This document shows positions 44,665 through 53,695 of a stretch of 64,000 nt of DNA, piece by piece (the stretch's first letter is position 1; each line of letters starts with the position of its first letter). Made by a program: the position numbers and the translations under genes. Source of the stretch: DASRHD01 sp035485575 (lineage in GTDB: Bacteria; Verrucomicrobiota; Verrucomicrobiia; Opitutales; Opitutaceae); NCBI GenBank assembly GCA_035485575.1, contig DATHNW010000024.1, forward strand, positions 62,001 through 126,000, given 5' to 3'. The notes beneath the pieces are model-generated. The model was not told the origin of the DNA. It saw nothing but the letters and a program-made list of their open reading frames with translations, and did no database searches.

Positions 44665-46254
44665 TCAGCCGGCGATCAAACTCTGGCCGGTCATCTCCGC
44701 GGGTTTCGGCAGCTCCATGAGTTGCAGGAGCGTCGGCGCGATATCCGCCAGGCGGCCGATGGGCCGCATCTTGGTTTTGCCAGCGGCCAGGCCTTCGCCC
44801 ACGACGAACACTTCGACGAGATTCAGCGTGTGCTGCGTGTGCGGGACGTTGTTGATCGGATCCCACATCTGCTCGCAGTTTCCGTGGTCGGCGCAGATCA
44901 CGGCATGGCCGCCCATTTTTTCGAGCGCGGCGAGTAGCTCGCCCACCCCGCGGTCGGTCGCCTCGACCGCCTTGATGGCCGCAGGCAGCGAGCCGGTGTG
45001 GCCGACCATGTCGGGATTGGCAAAATTGACGACAATGAGCCCGTATTTGCCGGAAAGAATCGCGGCCTTCGCCGTCGCCGTCACTTCGACGGCCGACATC
45101 TCCGGCTGCATATCATAGGTGGCCACCTTGGGGCTGGGTGGACAGGCCCGTTCCTCGCCCGGAAACGGATCGCTGCGGTAGTTGTTGAAGAAAAACGTCA
45201 CGTGCGGGTTTTTTTCCGTCTCGGCGCAGCGGAACTGCGCGATGCCCGCGTCGCTCACGACCTCGCCGAGGATGTTTTTCAATTTTTCCGGCTTCGACAG
45301 GATGACCTGCACGGGCAGGCCGGCCTCGTATTCCGTCATGGTCGCATAATAGAGATCCAGCTTCGGGCCGCGGTCGAAGCCCTTGAAGCCGTCGATGACA
45401 AACGCCTTCGTGATCTCGCGCGGACGGTCGCCGCGGTAATTATAAAACACCACTGCATCGCCGTCGCGAATCGACGCGACGGGTCGGCCGTCGGCGCCGG
45501 CCACCGAGGTGGGCAGCACGAACTCGTCGCCCTTCTGCGTTTCGCTGAGGGGCTTGTCGTAATATTGCTGCACGGCCGCCTCGGCGCTGGACGCGGTGGC
45601 CTCCGATTTTTTGCCGGTGAGCATGAAATAGGCCTGGCTCACGCGCTCCCAGCGGTTGTCGCGGTCCATCGCCCAGAAGCGCCCGCAGACGCTCGCGATT
45701 TTCCCGATGCCGAGTTCGCGGCATTTGGCCTCGACCTGCTTCACATAGCCGAGCCCGCTCATCGGCGGGGTATCGCGGCCGTCGGTGAAAGCGTGGATGA
45801 AAACACGGTCGGGCGCGACGCCGTCGGCCTTCGCCTGGGCCAGCAGCCCGTAGAGATGCTCAAGCATGCCGTGCACGCCCGCATCGCTCACGATGCCCAT
45901 GAAATGCAGCGACGAGCCGCGTGATTTCACACACTCGACCGCACCGCGCCACACCGGGTTGGCCGCGAGGCGCTTTTCGGAAAACAGCTTGTTGATGCGC
46001 ACGAGCTCCTGGTCGACGATGCGACCGGCGCCGATGTTCTCATGGCCAACCTCGCTGTTGCCCATGACTCCATCCGGCAGGCCCACGTCGAGGCCCGACG
46101 CCTTCACCAGCGTGAACGGATATTTCGCGTGCAGCATGTCGTCGCAGGGCTTTTTCGCGAGCACGACGGCGTTGAATTTATCCTGTTCCGGATGCGGGTT
46201 CTTGCCCCAGCCGTCGCGGATGATGAGGAGCACGGGCTTGCGCGGAGTGTTCAT
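44665..46254 (-). CDS. gpmI: 2,3-bisphosphoglycerate-independent phosphoglycerate mutase
   Basis: Interconverts 3- and 2-phosphoglycerate in glycolysis; 529 aa, manganese-dependent alkaline-phosphatase-fold enzyme. Asp14 and the catalytic Ser67 (GVMGNSEVGH) bind metals; DGRDT, the FFNNYRSDPFPGEER region and ADHGNCEQM with its His and Asp are present. The start MNTPRKPVLL fits the family; longer in-frame upstream extension to 46791 overlaps the antiparallel 104-aa gene and was rejected. The intergenic 138 bp to that divergent gene likely holds both promoters. Confidence 0.94.
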   Translation of the reverse strand: MNTPRKPVLLIIRDGWGKNPHPEQDKFNAVVLAKKPCDDMLHAKYPFTLVKASGLDVGLPDGVMGNSEVGHENIGAGRIVDQELVRINKLFSEKRLAANPVWRGAVECVKSRGSSLHFMGIVSDAGVHGMLEHLYGLLAQAKADGVAPDRVFIHAFTDGRDTPPMSGLGYVKQVEAKCRELGIGKIASVCGRFWAMDRDNRWERVSQAYFMLTGKKSEATASSAEAAVQQYYDKPLSETQKGDEFVLPTSVAGADGRPVASIRDGDAVVFYNYRGDRPREITKAFVIDGFKGFDRGPKLDLYYATMTEYEAGLPVQVILSKPEKLKNILGEVVSDAGIAQFRCAETEKNPHVTFFFNNYRSDPFPGEERACPPSPKVATYDMQPEMSAVEVTATAKAAILSGKYGLIVVNFANPDMVGHTGSLPAAIKAVEATDRGVGELLAALEKMGGHAVICADHGNCEQMWDPINNVPHTQHTLNLVEVFVVGEGLAAGKTKMRPIGRLADIAPTLLQLMELPKPAEMTGQSLIAG

Positions 46255-46392
46255 AAAATTTTCGTCCGCCCCCAGCACGCCCGCGCGCCCGGCGAAAGGC
46301 AAGGCTCCGTTCAAGTCGTTTGCATTTTTCGCCCAAAAAATTCCTTCACTCGCACCCAAACTGGCAGTAACCTTGCTGTAAGGAAACGCTCG

Positions 46393-46707
46393 ATGACACT
46401 CATCATCCGAGACCAGCTCGTGAATCCGCCGACGTGGTTCCTCGCGTTTCGAGACCTGACGCTTTATTGCTCGGTCTTCCTGCGACTGGACATCATCGTC
46501 GAGTCCGACGACATCGATACGTATTACCGCTGGCTCCGGCCGCGCGGCGGACTGGATTTCATCGAACAATTCGTGCGGCCCGGCGAGGAGGACGGGCTGC
46601 GGCTCGACGTCGTGCACAACCACCCGCCGACCGTCGTCACCGATCGCATCACGCCGGAAAACACCCACCGTCTCATCCGCCAGATCCAGTTTGCGCGCAA
46701 ATCCTAG
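46393..46707 (+). CDS. small hypothetical protein
   Basis: A 104-aa protein starting MTLIIRDQLVNPPTWF. It shows strands and a central ESDDIDTYYRWLRPRGG segment, then DGLRLDVVHNHPPTVVTD. No signal peptide, membrane helix or known motif. A ribosome site (AGGAAA) is 6-8 bp before the ATG, and the reading frame is not antisense to a conserved part of gpmI, so I accept it. It precedes hemH by 55 bp on the same strand. The family is unknown to me. Confidence 0.65.
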   Translation: MTLIIRDQLVNPPTWFLAFRDLTLYCSVFLRLDIIVESDDIDTYYRWLRPRGGLDFIEQFVRPGEEDGLRLDVVHNHPPTVVTDRITPENTHRLIRQIQFARKS

Positions 46708-46762
46708 CCGCGGGCGCACGGGCATTTGACTTTGTGCGCAAAGGTCGCGACGACTTTCGGCC

Positions 46763-47812
46763 ATGGCCAAGAAAGCGGTCCTCCTCGTCAATCTCGGTTC
46801 GCCCGAATCGCCCTCGGTGCCCGATGTGCGGCGCTACCTGCGCGAGTTTCTCGGCGACGAGCGCGTCCTGGACATCCCCGCGCCGCTCCGCTGGCTGCTG
46901 CTCGAGGGCATCATCCTGCGCACCCGACCCAAGCGCTCCGCGCATGCCTATGCCTCGGTTTGGACGCCCGAGGGCTCGCCGCTGGTCCTGACCTCGCGCC
47001 ATGTGCGGCAAAAGCTGGCCGGGCGCGTGCCCGTGCCCGTCGCCCTCGCGATGCGCTACGGCCAGCCCTCCATCGCAACCGTCCTGGCGGACCTGGCGGC
47101 CGACGGCGTCGATGACATCCTGCTCTTCCCGCAATATCCGCATTACGCCATGTCGAGCTGGGAGACGGTCGTGGCGAAGGTCTTCGCCGAGGCCCGGAAG
47201 CTTTCGCCCATACCGCGCCTCACCGTCGTGCAGCCCTTTTACGCCGACCCCGGCTACATCGACGCGCTCGTGGCGAGCGCCCGGCCGTATCTGGAAAATA
47301 AATACGACCATATCCTCTTCAGCTACCATGGCCTGCCCGCACGCCATCTCCGCGAAGCCGACTCCTCTCACGCGCACTGCCTGCGCGTCGACAACTGCTG
47401 CGAGGTCTGCTCCCCCGCACACGCCACCTGCTACCGCGCGCAAATCATGCGGACCACCCGCGCCTTCGCCGCCCGCGCCGGGCTCGATCCCGCGCGCTGG
47501 TCGGTTTCCTTCCAATCGAGGCTCGCCGGCGAGCCGTGGCTCGAGCCTTACACCGATCACGAACTCGTGCGCCTGCCGGCCGAGGGCAAAAAGAACCTCG
47601 TCGTCATCACCCCCGCCTTCACCGCCGATTGCCTTGAAACGCTGGAGGAAATCCGGATGGCGGGCCGCGACATGTTCCTCGCCGCGGGTGGCGAATCGTT
47701 CACTCACATCCCCTGTCTCAATGAACATCCGGCCTTTATTGACTTCCTCGCCAGCCGCGTGCGCGCGTGGGTCGAAAACGGCTCGCCGGAGGCAGTTTCG
47801 TCCTCCTGCTAA
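46763..47812 (+). CDS. hemH: ferrochelatase
   Basis: Inserts Fe(II) into protoporphyrin IX, the last step of haem synthesis; 349 aa. The catalytic His is His189 in SYHGLP, and the conserved Glu lies in DCLETLEEI near residue 290. A cysteine-rich loop follows SYHGLP: Cys206, 212, 213, 216 and 223 within about 18 residues. Internal 2Fe-2S clusters occur in some bacterial ferrochelatases at a similar position, so a cluster is plausible. Together with hemB in this window it indicates the protoporphyrin-dependent route. Confidence 0.93.
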   Translation: MAKKAVLLVNLGSPESPSVPDVRRYLREFLGDERVLDIPAPLRWLLLEGIILRTRPKRSAHAYASVWTPEGSPLVLTSRHVRQKLAGRVPVPVALAMRYGQPSIATVLADLAADGVDDILLFPQYPHYAMSSWETVVAKVFAEARKLSPIPRLTVVQPFYADPGYIDALVASARPYLENKYDHILFSYHGLPARHLREADSSHAHCLRVDNCCEVCSPAHATCYRAQIMRTTRAFAARAGLDPARWSVSFQSRLAGEPWLEPYTDHELVRLPAEGKKNLVVITPAFTADCLETLEEIRMAGRDMFLAAGGESFTHIPCLNEHPAFIDFLASRVRAWVENGSPEAVSSSC

Positions 47813-47871
47813 AAACACGTAAATGCTTGGTTTTTGGCTCGTTGTGGATATGTTAATAAAGTTGTTATTTT

Positions 47872-47912
47872 CCGGGATTGAGCTATTTAACCATTTTACA
47901 AATTAATCCCGG
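47872..47912. repeat. inverted repeat upstream of the sensor kinase gene
   Basis: CCGGGATT and AATCCCGG are perfect 8-bp arms separated by 25 nt in an AT-rich 138-bp gap between hemH and the kinase gene. It lies 48 bp before the kinase start and may be a regulator-binding site or a weak hairpin. Confidence 0.35.
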
Positions 47913-47959
47913 GCAGCACGCCTTTTCCCGGAAACAGGGCTGCCATTCCTTTGCGCCTA

Positions 47960-50644
47960 GTGAGCCTGCATCCCAAACTTAACCCGCCGTCTGCTTCGCT
48001 TCGGCAGCCGCCGGCCGAGGAAGCCGCCCTGCTTGCCCTCGACGCTGCCGGCCGAATCACCTTGGCCAGCACTGCCGCCCGCAAACTCTGGCAAACCGGC
48101 GACACCGAGCTCATCGGCGAAGCACTGCCCAACCTGTTTTTCTTCGAAGTCACCTCGCGTGAGCCCGACTGGCTGGAAGCGCAATGGGAGGTTCTCCTGG
48201 CCGCCGCGCTCGATCAAACCGTGCCGCTTACCGCGCACCCGCGCGAAGGGGCCCCCTGTGACGTCACTGTGCGCCTGGAAAAACTCCCCGGCGCCACCCC
48301 GGCCTATCTTGCGCATGTGCGGCCGGCGGCCGCGCCGGCAGGCATTGCGACCGCCCTGCCCAACGAGCTGGCGGGACTCACCGTACTCGCCGACAAAGGC
48401 TCAATCGGCTTGTTCGACCTCAATCTCAAGGATGGCCAGGTTTATTATTCGCCCAGTTGGAAAAAACTCCTGGGCTTCGCCGAGCAGGAACTCGCCAACA
48501 CCTACGACACCTGGCTGAAGCTGCTCCATCCCGACGATTCCGCCGCTGCGCCCGATCGGATCGCCAAAAAATCATCCAGCGGCACGCGCCCCTTCTCGCT
48601 CGAATTCCGCATGCAGCACCGCCGCGGCCATTATCTTTGGATCCAGAGCAGCGGCGTGCAGATTTTCGGTGCCGGCGGCACTCTCGAGCGCGTGATCGGT
48701 GTCCACGCCGACATCACCGAACGCAAGGAACAGGAGGAATCCGCCCTCACCGGCGAGGAACGCCTGCGAAATCTTGCCGGCAGCGGCCCGCTCGGCCTGT
48801 TCGAATTCGATTTTGCCCAAAAGCGCTTCTGGCTCTCACCCGCGTGGAAGCACCTGCTCGGCCACGCCGAGAACGAGGCGACCGACGCCATGGAGGCCTT
48901 TCAGGCCGCCCTGCCACCCGAGGAAGCGGGGAACGGCGTCGAGGCCTTCTTCCTCTCGCGCCATACCGGTGAGGCAACTTACCTTGAAACCGGCCGCCTG
49001 CGCCACAAGGACGGCCATTTTTTTCCCGTGCTGCTTGGCGCGCACCGCCAGTTCTCTCCTGAACATGAATTGCAGCGGATCACGGGATTTCACCTGGCGC
49101 TGCCCGCCGGCGCCCTGGCCGCCGGCGACACGCCGGTGCCGCCTGCCTTTCTCGCCGAAGCACTCGCCGCTGTCACCGAAGCGGTGCTGGTCACCGATAT
49201 GCGCGGAAAAGTCCTCTACCTGAATGCCAAGGCCGCGCAGCTCACCGGCTGCACCGAGGAAAATGCCCTCGGTCGGCCCGTGGGCGAGATTTTCCGGATC
49301 GTCCTCCGCGACAATCCCGCGGCGACTGACGAGGCGCTCGAATGCGCCCTCACCGCCACCGAGTCGCTCGGCTTCATGGCCAATCACGCTATTGCGCCGC
49401 CCGCCGATAACGATCAGGCGCAACCGGTCCCCATTGTCTGGACCGCACGCCAGTCCGCGGACGGCAACGGCAACGCCCAGGGCGTCATTTTTGTTTTCCG
49501 CAATCCCGACGAGCTCTCCCTCACGCCCGATGAACTCGTCAAGGCCAACCGCTTCGAGTCGCTCGGCGTGCTCGCCAGCGGCATCGCGCATGATTTCAAC
49601 AACCTTCTCACCACCATCCTCGGCGGCGTCTCACTGGCCAAGGACACCCGTGACGACTCCGGCCTCGCCGACAGTGAAAAGGCCTGCCTCGCCGCCAAGG
49701 CCCTGACCAAGCAGCTCCTGCTCTTCGCCAAGGGCGGTACTCACGTGAAAAATGTCGTCGCTCCCGTCGATATTCTGACCGACTCCTCGCGCCTCGCGGC
49801 CGCCGGCGCCACCGTGCAGATTTCCATCGATGCGCCGTCCGACATCGCACCGGTGCTCGTGGACCGCGCGCAGATTTCGCAGGTCTTTCAAAACCTCATT
49901 ATCAATGCCGTGCAGGCCATGCCCGACACACCCGGCGCAAAGATCTGGCTGCGCGCGGCCAATGTCACCCTTACCGAGGGCCAGATCCCCCCACTGCCCG
50001 CCGGCAATTACGTCGATTTCGAGGTCCGCGACAACGGCTCCGGCATCCCGCCGGAAAACCTCCAGAAAATCTTCGATCCCTTTTTCACCACGAAAAAGCA
50101 CGGCACCGGGCTCGGGCTTGCCACCGTGCTTTCCATCGTGCACCAGCACGGCGGCCAGATCGGCGTCGATTCCACCGTCGGCGAAGGCACCGCCTTTTCC
50201 GTTTTTCTCCCGCCCGCCGAGCAACCGGTCGAGGTCGAGGCCCGCCGCGCGCCCACGCTCCGCTTTGGCACCGGCCGCGTCCTCTTCATGGATGATGATG
50301 AGAAAATCTGCATCCTCACCGGCTCGATGCTGGCCAGCCTCGAGTACAAATACGACATCGCCCACAACGGCGAGGAAGCCATCGCCCTCTACCGCCGTTA
50401 TCTCAACATCGGCCGGCCGTACGACGCCGTCATCCTCGACCTCACGGTCATCGGCGGCATCGGCGGCAAGGAAACCTTCCTGCAGCTCCAGGAGATGGAT
50501 CCCGACGTGCGCGCCATCGTTGCCAGCGGTTATGACAACGACGAAATGGCCCGCCGCTTCCTTGACCTGGGTTTCTGCGGCTATCTCACCAAGCCCTATC
50601 GTGTCACCGACCTCGGCAAGGTCCTGAAGGCTGTCCTCGGCTGA
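47960..50644 (+). CDS. PAS-containing hybrid histidine kinase with receiver domain
   Basis: A cytosolic 894-aa sensor kinase with no membrane segment. Domains in order: an N-terminal PAS-like region (about 20-140), two PAS/PAC modules (about 145-260 with VIGVHADITERK, and 270-390), a further PAS (about 400-530), a HisKA-like H-box with His in SGIAHDFNNLLTTILGG (near 545), HATPase (N-box QNLIINAVQAMP, G1 DNGSGIP, GTGLGL) and a receiver domain (about 780-895) with the DDDE pocket, Asp in VILDLTV and Lys in LTKPY. The Asp is intact, but no separate response regulator or target gene is adjacent. Start could be the TTG at 47951. Confidence 0.9.
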   Translation: MSLHPKLNPPSASLRQPPAEEAALLALDAAGRITLASTAARKLWQTGDTELIGEALPNLFFFEVTSREPDWLEAQWEVLLAAALDQTVPLTAHPREGAPCDVTVRLEKLPGATPAYLAHVRPAAAPAGIATALPNELAGLTVLADKGSIGLFDLNLKDGQVYYSPSWKKLLGFAEQELANTYDTWLKLLHPDDSAAAPDRIAKKSSSGTRPFSLEFRMQHRRGHYLWIQSSGVQIFGAGGTLERVIGVHADITERKEQEESALTGEERLRNLAGSGPLGLFEFDFAQKRFWLSPAWKHLLGHAENEATDAMEAFQAALPPEEAGNGVEAFFLSRHTGEATYLETGRLRHKDGHFFPVLLGAHRQFSPEHELQRITGFHLALPAGALAAGDTPVPPAFLAEALAAVTEAVLVTDMRGKVLYLNAKAAQLTGCTEENALGRPVGEIFRIVLRDNPAATDEALECALTATESLGFMANHAIAPPADNDQAQPVPIVWTARQSADGNGNAQGVIFVFRNPDELSLTPDELVKANRFESLGVLASGIAHDFNNLLTTILGGVSLAKDTRDDSGLADSEKACLAAKALTKQLLLFAKGGTHVKNVVAPVDILTDSSRLAAAGATVQISIDAPSDIAPVLVDRAQISQVFQNLIINAVQAMPDTPGAKIWLRAANVTLTEGQIPPLPAGNYVDFEVRDNGSGIPPENLQKIFDPFFTTKKHGTGLGLATVLSIVHQHGGQIGVDSTVGEGTAFSVFLPPAEQPVEVEARRAPTLRFGTGRVLFMDDDEKICILTGSMLASLEYKYDIAHNGEEAIALYRRYLNIGRPYDAVILDLTVIGGIGGKETFLQLQEMDPDVRAIVASGYDNDEMARRFLDLGFCGYLTKPYRVTDLGKVLKAVLG

Positions 50645-50658
50645 AACCTACCCGCGGC

Positions 50659-51243
50659 TCAGCCGCGCCACGTCAGCGCGTGACACAAGGCCACGCCAGC
50701 GGCGTCGGCCTCATCAGGCGCCAGCGGCCGGCCATGGCCCAGCATGGCCATCATCGTGCGCGCCATCTGCTCCTTGCTCGCCCGCCCGGCACCCACCACG
50801 GCCTGTTTCACCCGCAATGGCGGATATTCGAACACCGGCAGGCCGCGCAACGCCGCCACCGCAATCGCCGCGCCACGGGCCGCGCCGAGAATCTGCGCCG
50901 TCTGGAAATTCTGCACGTAGATTGTCTGCTCGAGCGCCACATGCCGCACTTCATCGCGATCAAGAAACACACTCACCGCGCGGTGAATCTCCGCCAGCGC
51001 CTCGGGCATCGTCCGGCGCGCCGGCACGTGCACCGTCACCGCGTGCAGGAGCAGTGCCTGCCGGCCGGGCGCGAATTCCAGCAGCGCCAGGCCCGTGCCC
51101 CGCAGGCTCGGATCGATGCCCAGCACGCGCCCGATGAAAGGCACGCGATACGCACTGATCGACGCACTGTCCGGCCACGTCGGCGCCGCGAGCTTTCCCT
51201 CGAGCTTTGCCTTCCATAATTGCCTGACCGACGACCGCGCCAT
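50659..51243 (-). CDS. ruvC: Holliday junction resolvase RuvC
   Basis: Cuts Holliday junctions after RuvAB branch migration; 194 aa. Catalytic acidic residues are visible: Asp44 (GIDPSLRGTGLA), Glu105 (VALEQTIYV), Asp177 and Asp180 (DEADAAGVALCHA). An N-terminal extension of about 38 residues (MARSSVRQLWKAKLEGK...) is longer than in E. coli RuvC (173 aa). It follows recF by 51 bp, probably in one operon with the cysteine desulfurase gene. ruvA and ruvB are not in the window. Confidence 0.92.
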   Translation of the reverse strand: MARSSVRQLWKAKLEGKLAAPTWPDSASISAYRVPFIGRVLGIDPSLRGTGLALLEFAPGRQALLLHAVTVHVPARRTMPEALAEIHRAVSVFLDRDEVRHVALEQTIYVQNFQTAQILGAARGAAIAVAALRGLPVFEYPPLRVKQAVVGAGRASKEQMARTMMAMLGHGRPLAPDEADAAGVALCHALTWRG

Positions 51244-51294
51244 ATTTGAAACAAGGCAATAGCTTCGCCCGCACCCGCTGCCAAGGTTCGATCC

Positions 51295-52398
51295 TCAGAA
51301 AGTTTTTTCCGTGACGGCCGGGCTTTCGCAAAATTCGCCGCCGCGCACGGTGAATACCTGCCACGAGGTCGCGGCCTCGCCCTCCGGCAGGCTCGTGCCC
51401 GTGGCGATGACCTGCGCATCCGGCGTCAGCGCCGCCCAGAACCGCCGCCGCCGGGCGGGATCGAGCTCGCCCAGCACGTCATCGGCCAGCAGCACCGGCG
51501 TCACACCGCTTTTTTTCTGGAAAAATTCCGCCTGCGCCAGCCGCAGCGCCAGCACGAGTGATCGCTGCTGGCCCTCCGACGCAAAGTCCCGCGCTCCGCG
51601 TCCGCCGAGCGTGAACTCCACATCGTCCCGGTGCGGCCCGGCGAGCGTCGTGCGCCATTGTGCATCCCGGCCCCGGTTCTTCTCCAATATCGTCAGTATC
51701 GACGCTGCGTCGGTCGCGGCAAAGCTCGGCACGTAAACCATTCCCACCGGCTCCGCGTCCGCCGCCAGCTGCGCATAAAATTTTTCCACGCTTCCGGCCA
51801 GCTCCGGCACGGCCGCGGCCCGGTGGACGGTCAATTCGGCCGCCGCAGGCGCCAGCACATGTTCAAATGCACCCAGCTCGGCGGCACCGGTTTTTCCCTG
51901 CTTCAACAGGCTGTTCCGCTCGGCCAGCGCACGGTGAAACGTCTGCAATGCCCGCAGGTAGCCCGCATCCAGCGCCGCCAGGGTCAGGTCGAGCCAGCGC
52001 CTCCGCAGGGCCGGCGCACCGCGCATGAGCAGCTGGTCCTGCGAGGAAAAGACCACGGTGGGAAACCGTCCCAGATAGTCCGCCAGCCGCGTCACGCGCG
52101 TGCCGTCGCACTGCACTTCCTTGCCTCCCGGCCGCAGTCGCATCGTCACCACTGTTTCGCCCAGGCGTTCATGCTCGATCGTGCACGCGATGGCCGCCTC
52201 CGCCTGCCCATGCCCAATGAGCACGGACGCATCATTGCCACGAAATGAGCGCAACGCGGTCAAAAATCCCGCCGCCTCGAGAAAATTGGTTTTCCCCTGC
52301 CCGTTCGCACCGACCAAAAACTGCCGCCGGCCCGCCAGTTCGAGCCGCGCCAGCGCGATGTTGCGAAAATGCTGCAGCGTGAGCGTGCGCAGGCGCAT
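51295..52398 (-). CDS. recF: DNA replication and repair protein RecF
   Basis: RecFOR mediator, 367 aa ABC-like SMC-fold ATPase. Walker A GANGQGKTN (residues about 31-39), the signature-like SEGQQRSLVLALRLAQ and Walker B LLADDVLGELD are intact. Its start codon overlaps the cysteine desulfurase stop codon by one base (TGATG), so the two are translationally coupled. recF is usually beside dnaN and gyrB; that context is absent here. recO is elsewhere in the window. Confidence 0.94.
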   Translation of the reverse strand: MRLRTLTLQHFRNIALARLELAGRRQFLVGANGQGKTNFLEAAGFLTALRSFRGNDASVLIGHGQAEAAIACTIEHERLGETVVTMRLRPGGKEVQCDGTRVTRLADYLGRFPTVVFSSQDQLLMRGAPALRRRWLDLTLAALDAGYLRALQTFHRALAERNSLLKQGKTGAAELGAFEHVLAPAAAELTVHRAAAVPELAGSVEKFYAQLAADAEPVGMVYVPSFAATDAASILTILEKNRGRDAQWRTTLAGPHRDDVEFTLGGRGARDFASEGQQRSLVLALRLAQAEFFQKKSGVTPVLLADDVLGELDPARRRRFWAALTPDAQVIATGTSLPEGEAATSWQVFTVRGGEFCESPAVTEKTF

Positions 52399-53543
52399 CA
52401 GAGCTTCACCACCGCCTCCGCCGGCACCACCTCTGCACTGACCGCGGCCAGCGCCTGGGTCAGCTGCTGCCAGTCCGCCTCCGTGGTTTCCCAGCTCGCG
52501 CTCACGCGGATGACACGCCGCGCTTCTTCCGGCGGGCAGCCTATTGCCGCCAGCACATGCGATGGCCCTTCCTTCGCCGTTGCACAGGCCGAACCGGTCG
52601 AGACTTGAAATCCACGCTTGTCGAGCCGTGCCACCCAGCGGGTATTTTCACCGTGTGGGAGGATAAGCGACACGGTGTTCCATAACCGGTCCGCGCCCGC
52701 CCCCACCACCCGCGCGTGCGGCAATGCCGCCAGCACCGCCCGCTCAAAGGCTTCGCGCCAGCGCAGCCGTTCGGTTTCCAGCAGAACTTTTTTTGTCTCC
52801 GCCTCCACCAGCGCAGCCACCATGGCGGCAATGCCGGGAAAATCCTCCGTGCCGCCGCGATGGCCGTGCTCCTGCTCGCCGCCACGTTGCGCGCGGAAGT
52901 CTGGCGCGTCCTTCGCCGCGATCAGCAGGCCTGCGCCTTTCGGTCCGCCAAACTTGTGGGCCGAGCCAATCACCCAATCGGCCTCGCCGAGGCCCGAGGC
53001 CGGCAGCTTGCCCAGCCATTGCGCCGCGTCGCAAACAAACGCCGCGCGGTGCCGCCGGCACAGCCGCGCCAGCTCCGGCCACGGTTGCAGCACGCCCGTC
53101 TCGTTGTTCGCCGCCATCACGATCACCGCGCCGACACCGCCGGCCGCCAGCAGTTTTCCCACCTCTTCAGGAGGCACGACTCCGTTTCGGTCGACCCGGA
53201 GCCACGTCACCCGGTCGCCGAGAAAAAAAACCGCGGCCTCCAGCAGGCAGGGATGCTCCGTCGGGTTGACCGCCACCCGCGCGCCCGTCGGCAGCGTCCG
53301 CGCAAGCTGCGCACACACGGCATTCGCGCCTTCGGTTGCGCCCGAGGTGAAGACCACGCGCCCGGCTTCGCAGCCGAGCAGCCGGGCGAGTTTCTCGCGC
53401 TCGGCGTCAAGCCGCACCTTCACGCGTGCAGCGCCGCTGTAGAGGCTCGATGGATTCTGCCATACCTCATCCTGCGCCTGCAGCCATGCCTCCCGGGCGG
53501 CCGGAGCAAGCGGTGTCGTGGCATTGTGGTCGAAATACGGCAC
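52398..53543 (-). CDS. cysteine desulfurase (NifS/IscS class)
   Basis: PLP-dependent enzyme mobilising sulfur from cysteine, 381 aa from GTG. The PLP Lys lies in GSAHKFGGPKGAG and the active-site Cys in STGSACATAKEGPSHVL; the N-terminal strand YFDHNATTPLAP is the family start. No iscU, iscA or Fe-S scaffold is adjacent. Its neighbours are recF (overlapping) and ruvC, an unusual repair context. Longer in-frame upstream sequence to 53669 was rejected as non-homologous leader. Confidence 0.9.
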   Translation of the reverse strand: MPYFDHNATTPLAPAAREAWLQAQDEVWQNPSSLYSGAARVKVRLDAEREKLARLLGCEAGRVVFTSGATEGANAVCAQLARTLPTGARVAVNPTEHPCLLEAAVFFLGDRVTWLRVDRNGVVPPEEVGKLLAAGGVGAVIVMAANNETGVLQPWPELARLCRRHRAAFVCDAAQWLGKLPASGLGEADWVIGSAHKFGGPKGAGLLIAAKDAPDFRAQRGGEQEHGHRGGTEDFPGIAAMVAALVEAETKKVLLETERLRWREAFERAVLAALPHARVVGAGADRLWNTVSLILPHGENTRWVARLDKRGFQVSTGSACATAKEGPSHVLAAIGCPPEEARRVIRVSASWETTEADWQQLTQALAAVSAEVVPAEAVVKL

Positions 53544-53695
53544 AGGTTGAATCTTCAACACAGAGCGCGCCGAGGCAAGCAGAGGACACGGCGTTTCTTT
53601 ACCGCATTTCCTCTGTGTCTGCATTTTGCCTCCGCCCCTCCTTGTTCCAAAATTTCCGTCGCGCTGCACCTTAACTTCTGTTCATAAATCGAATC

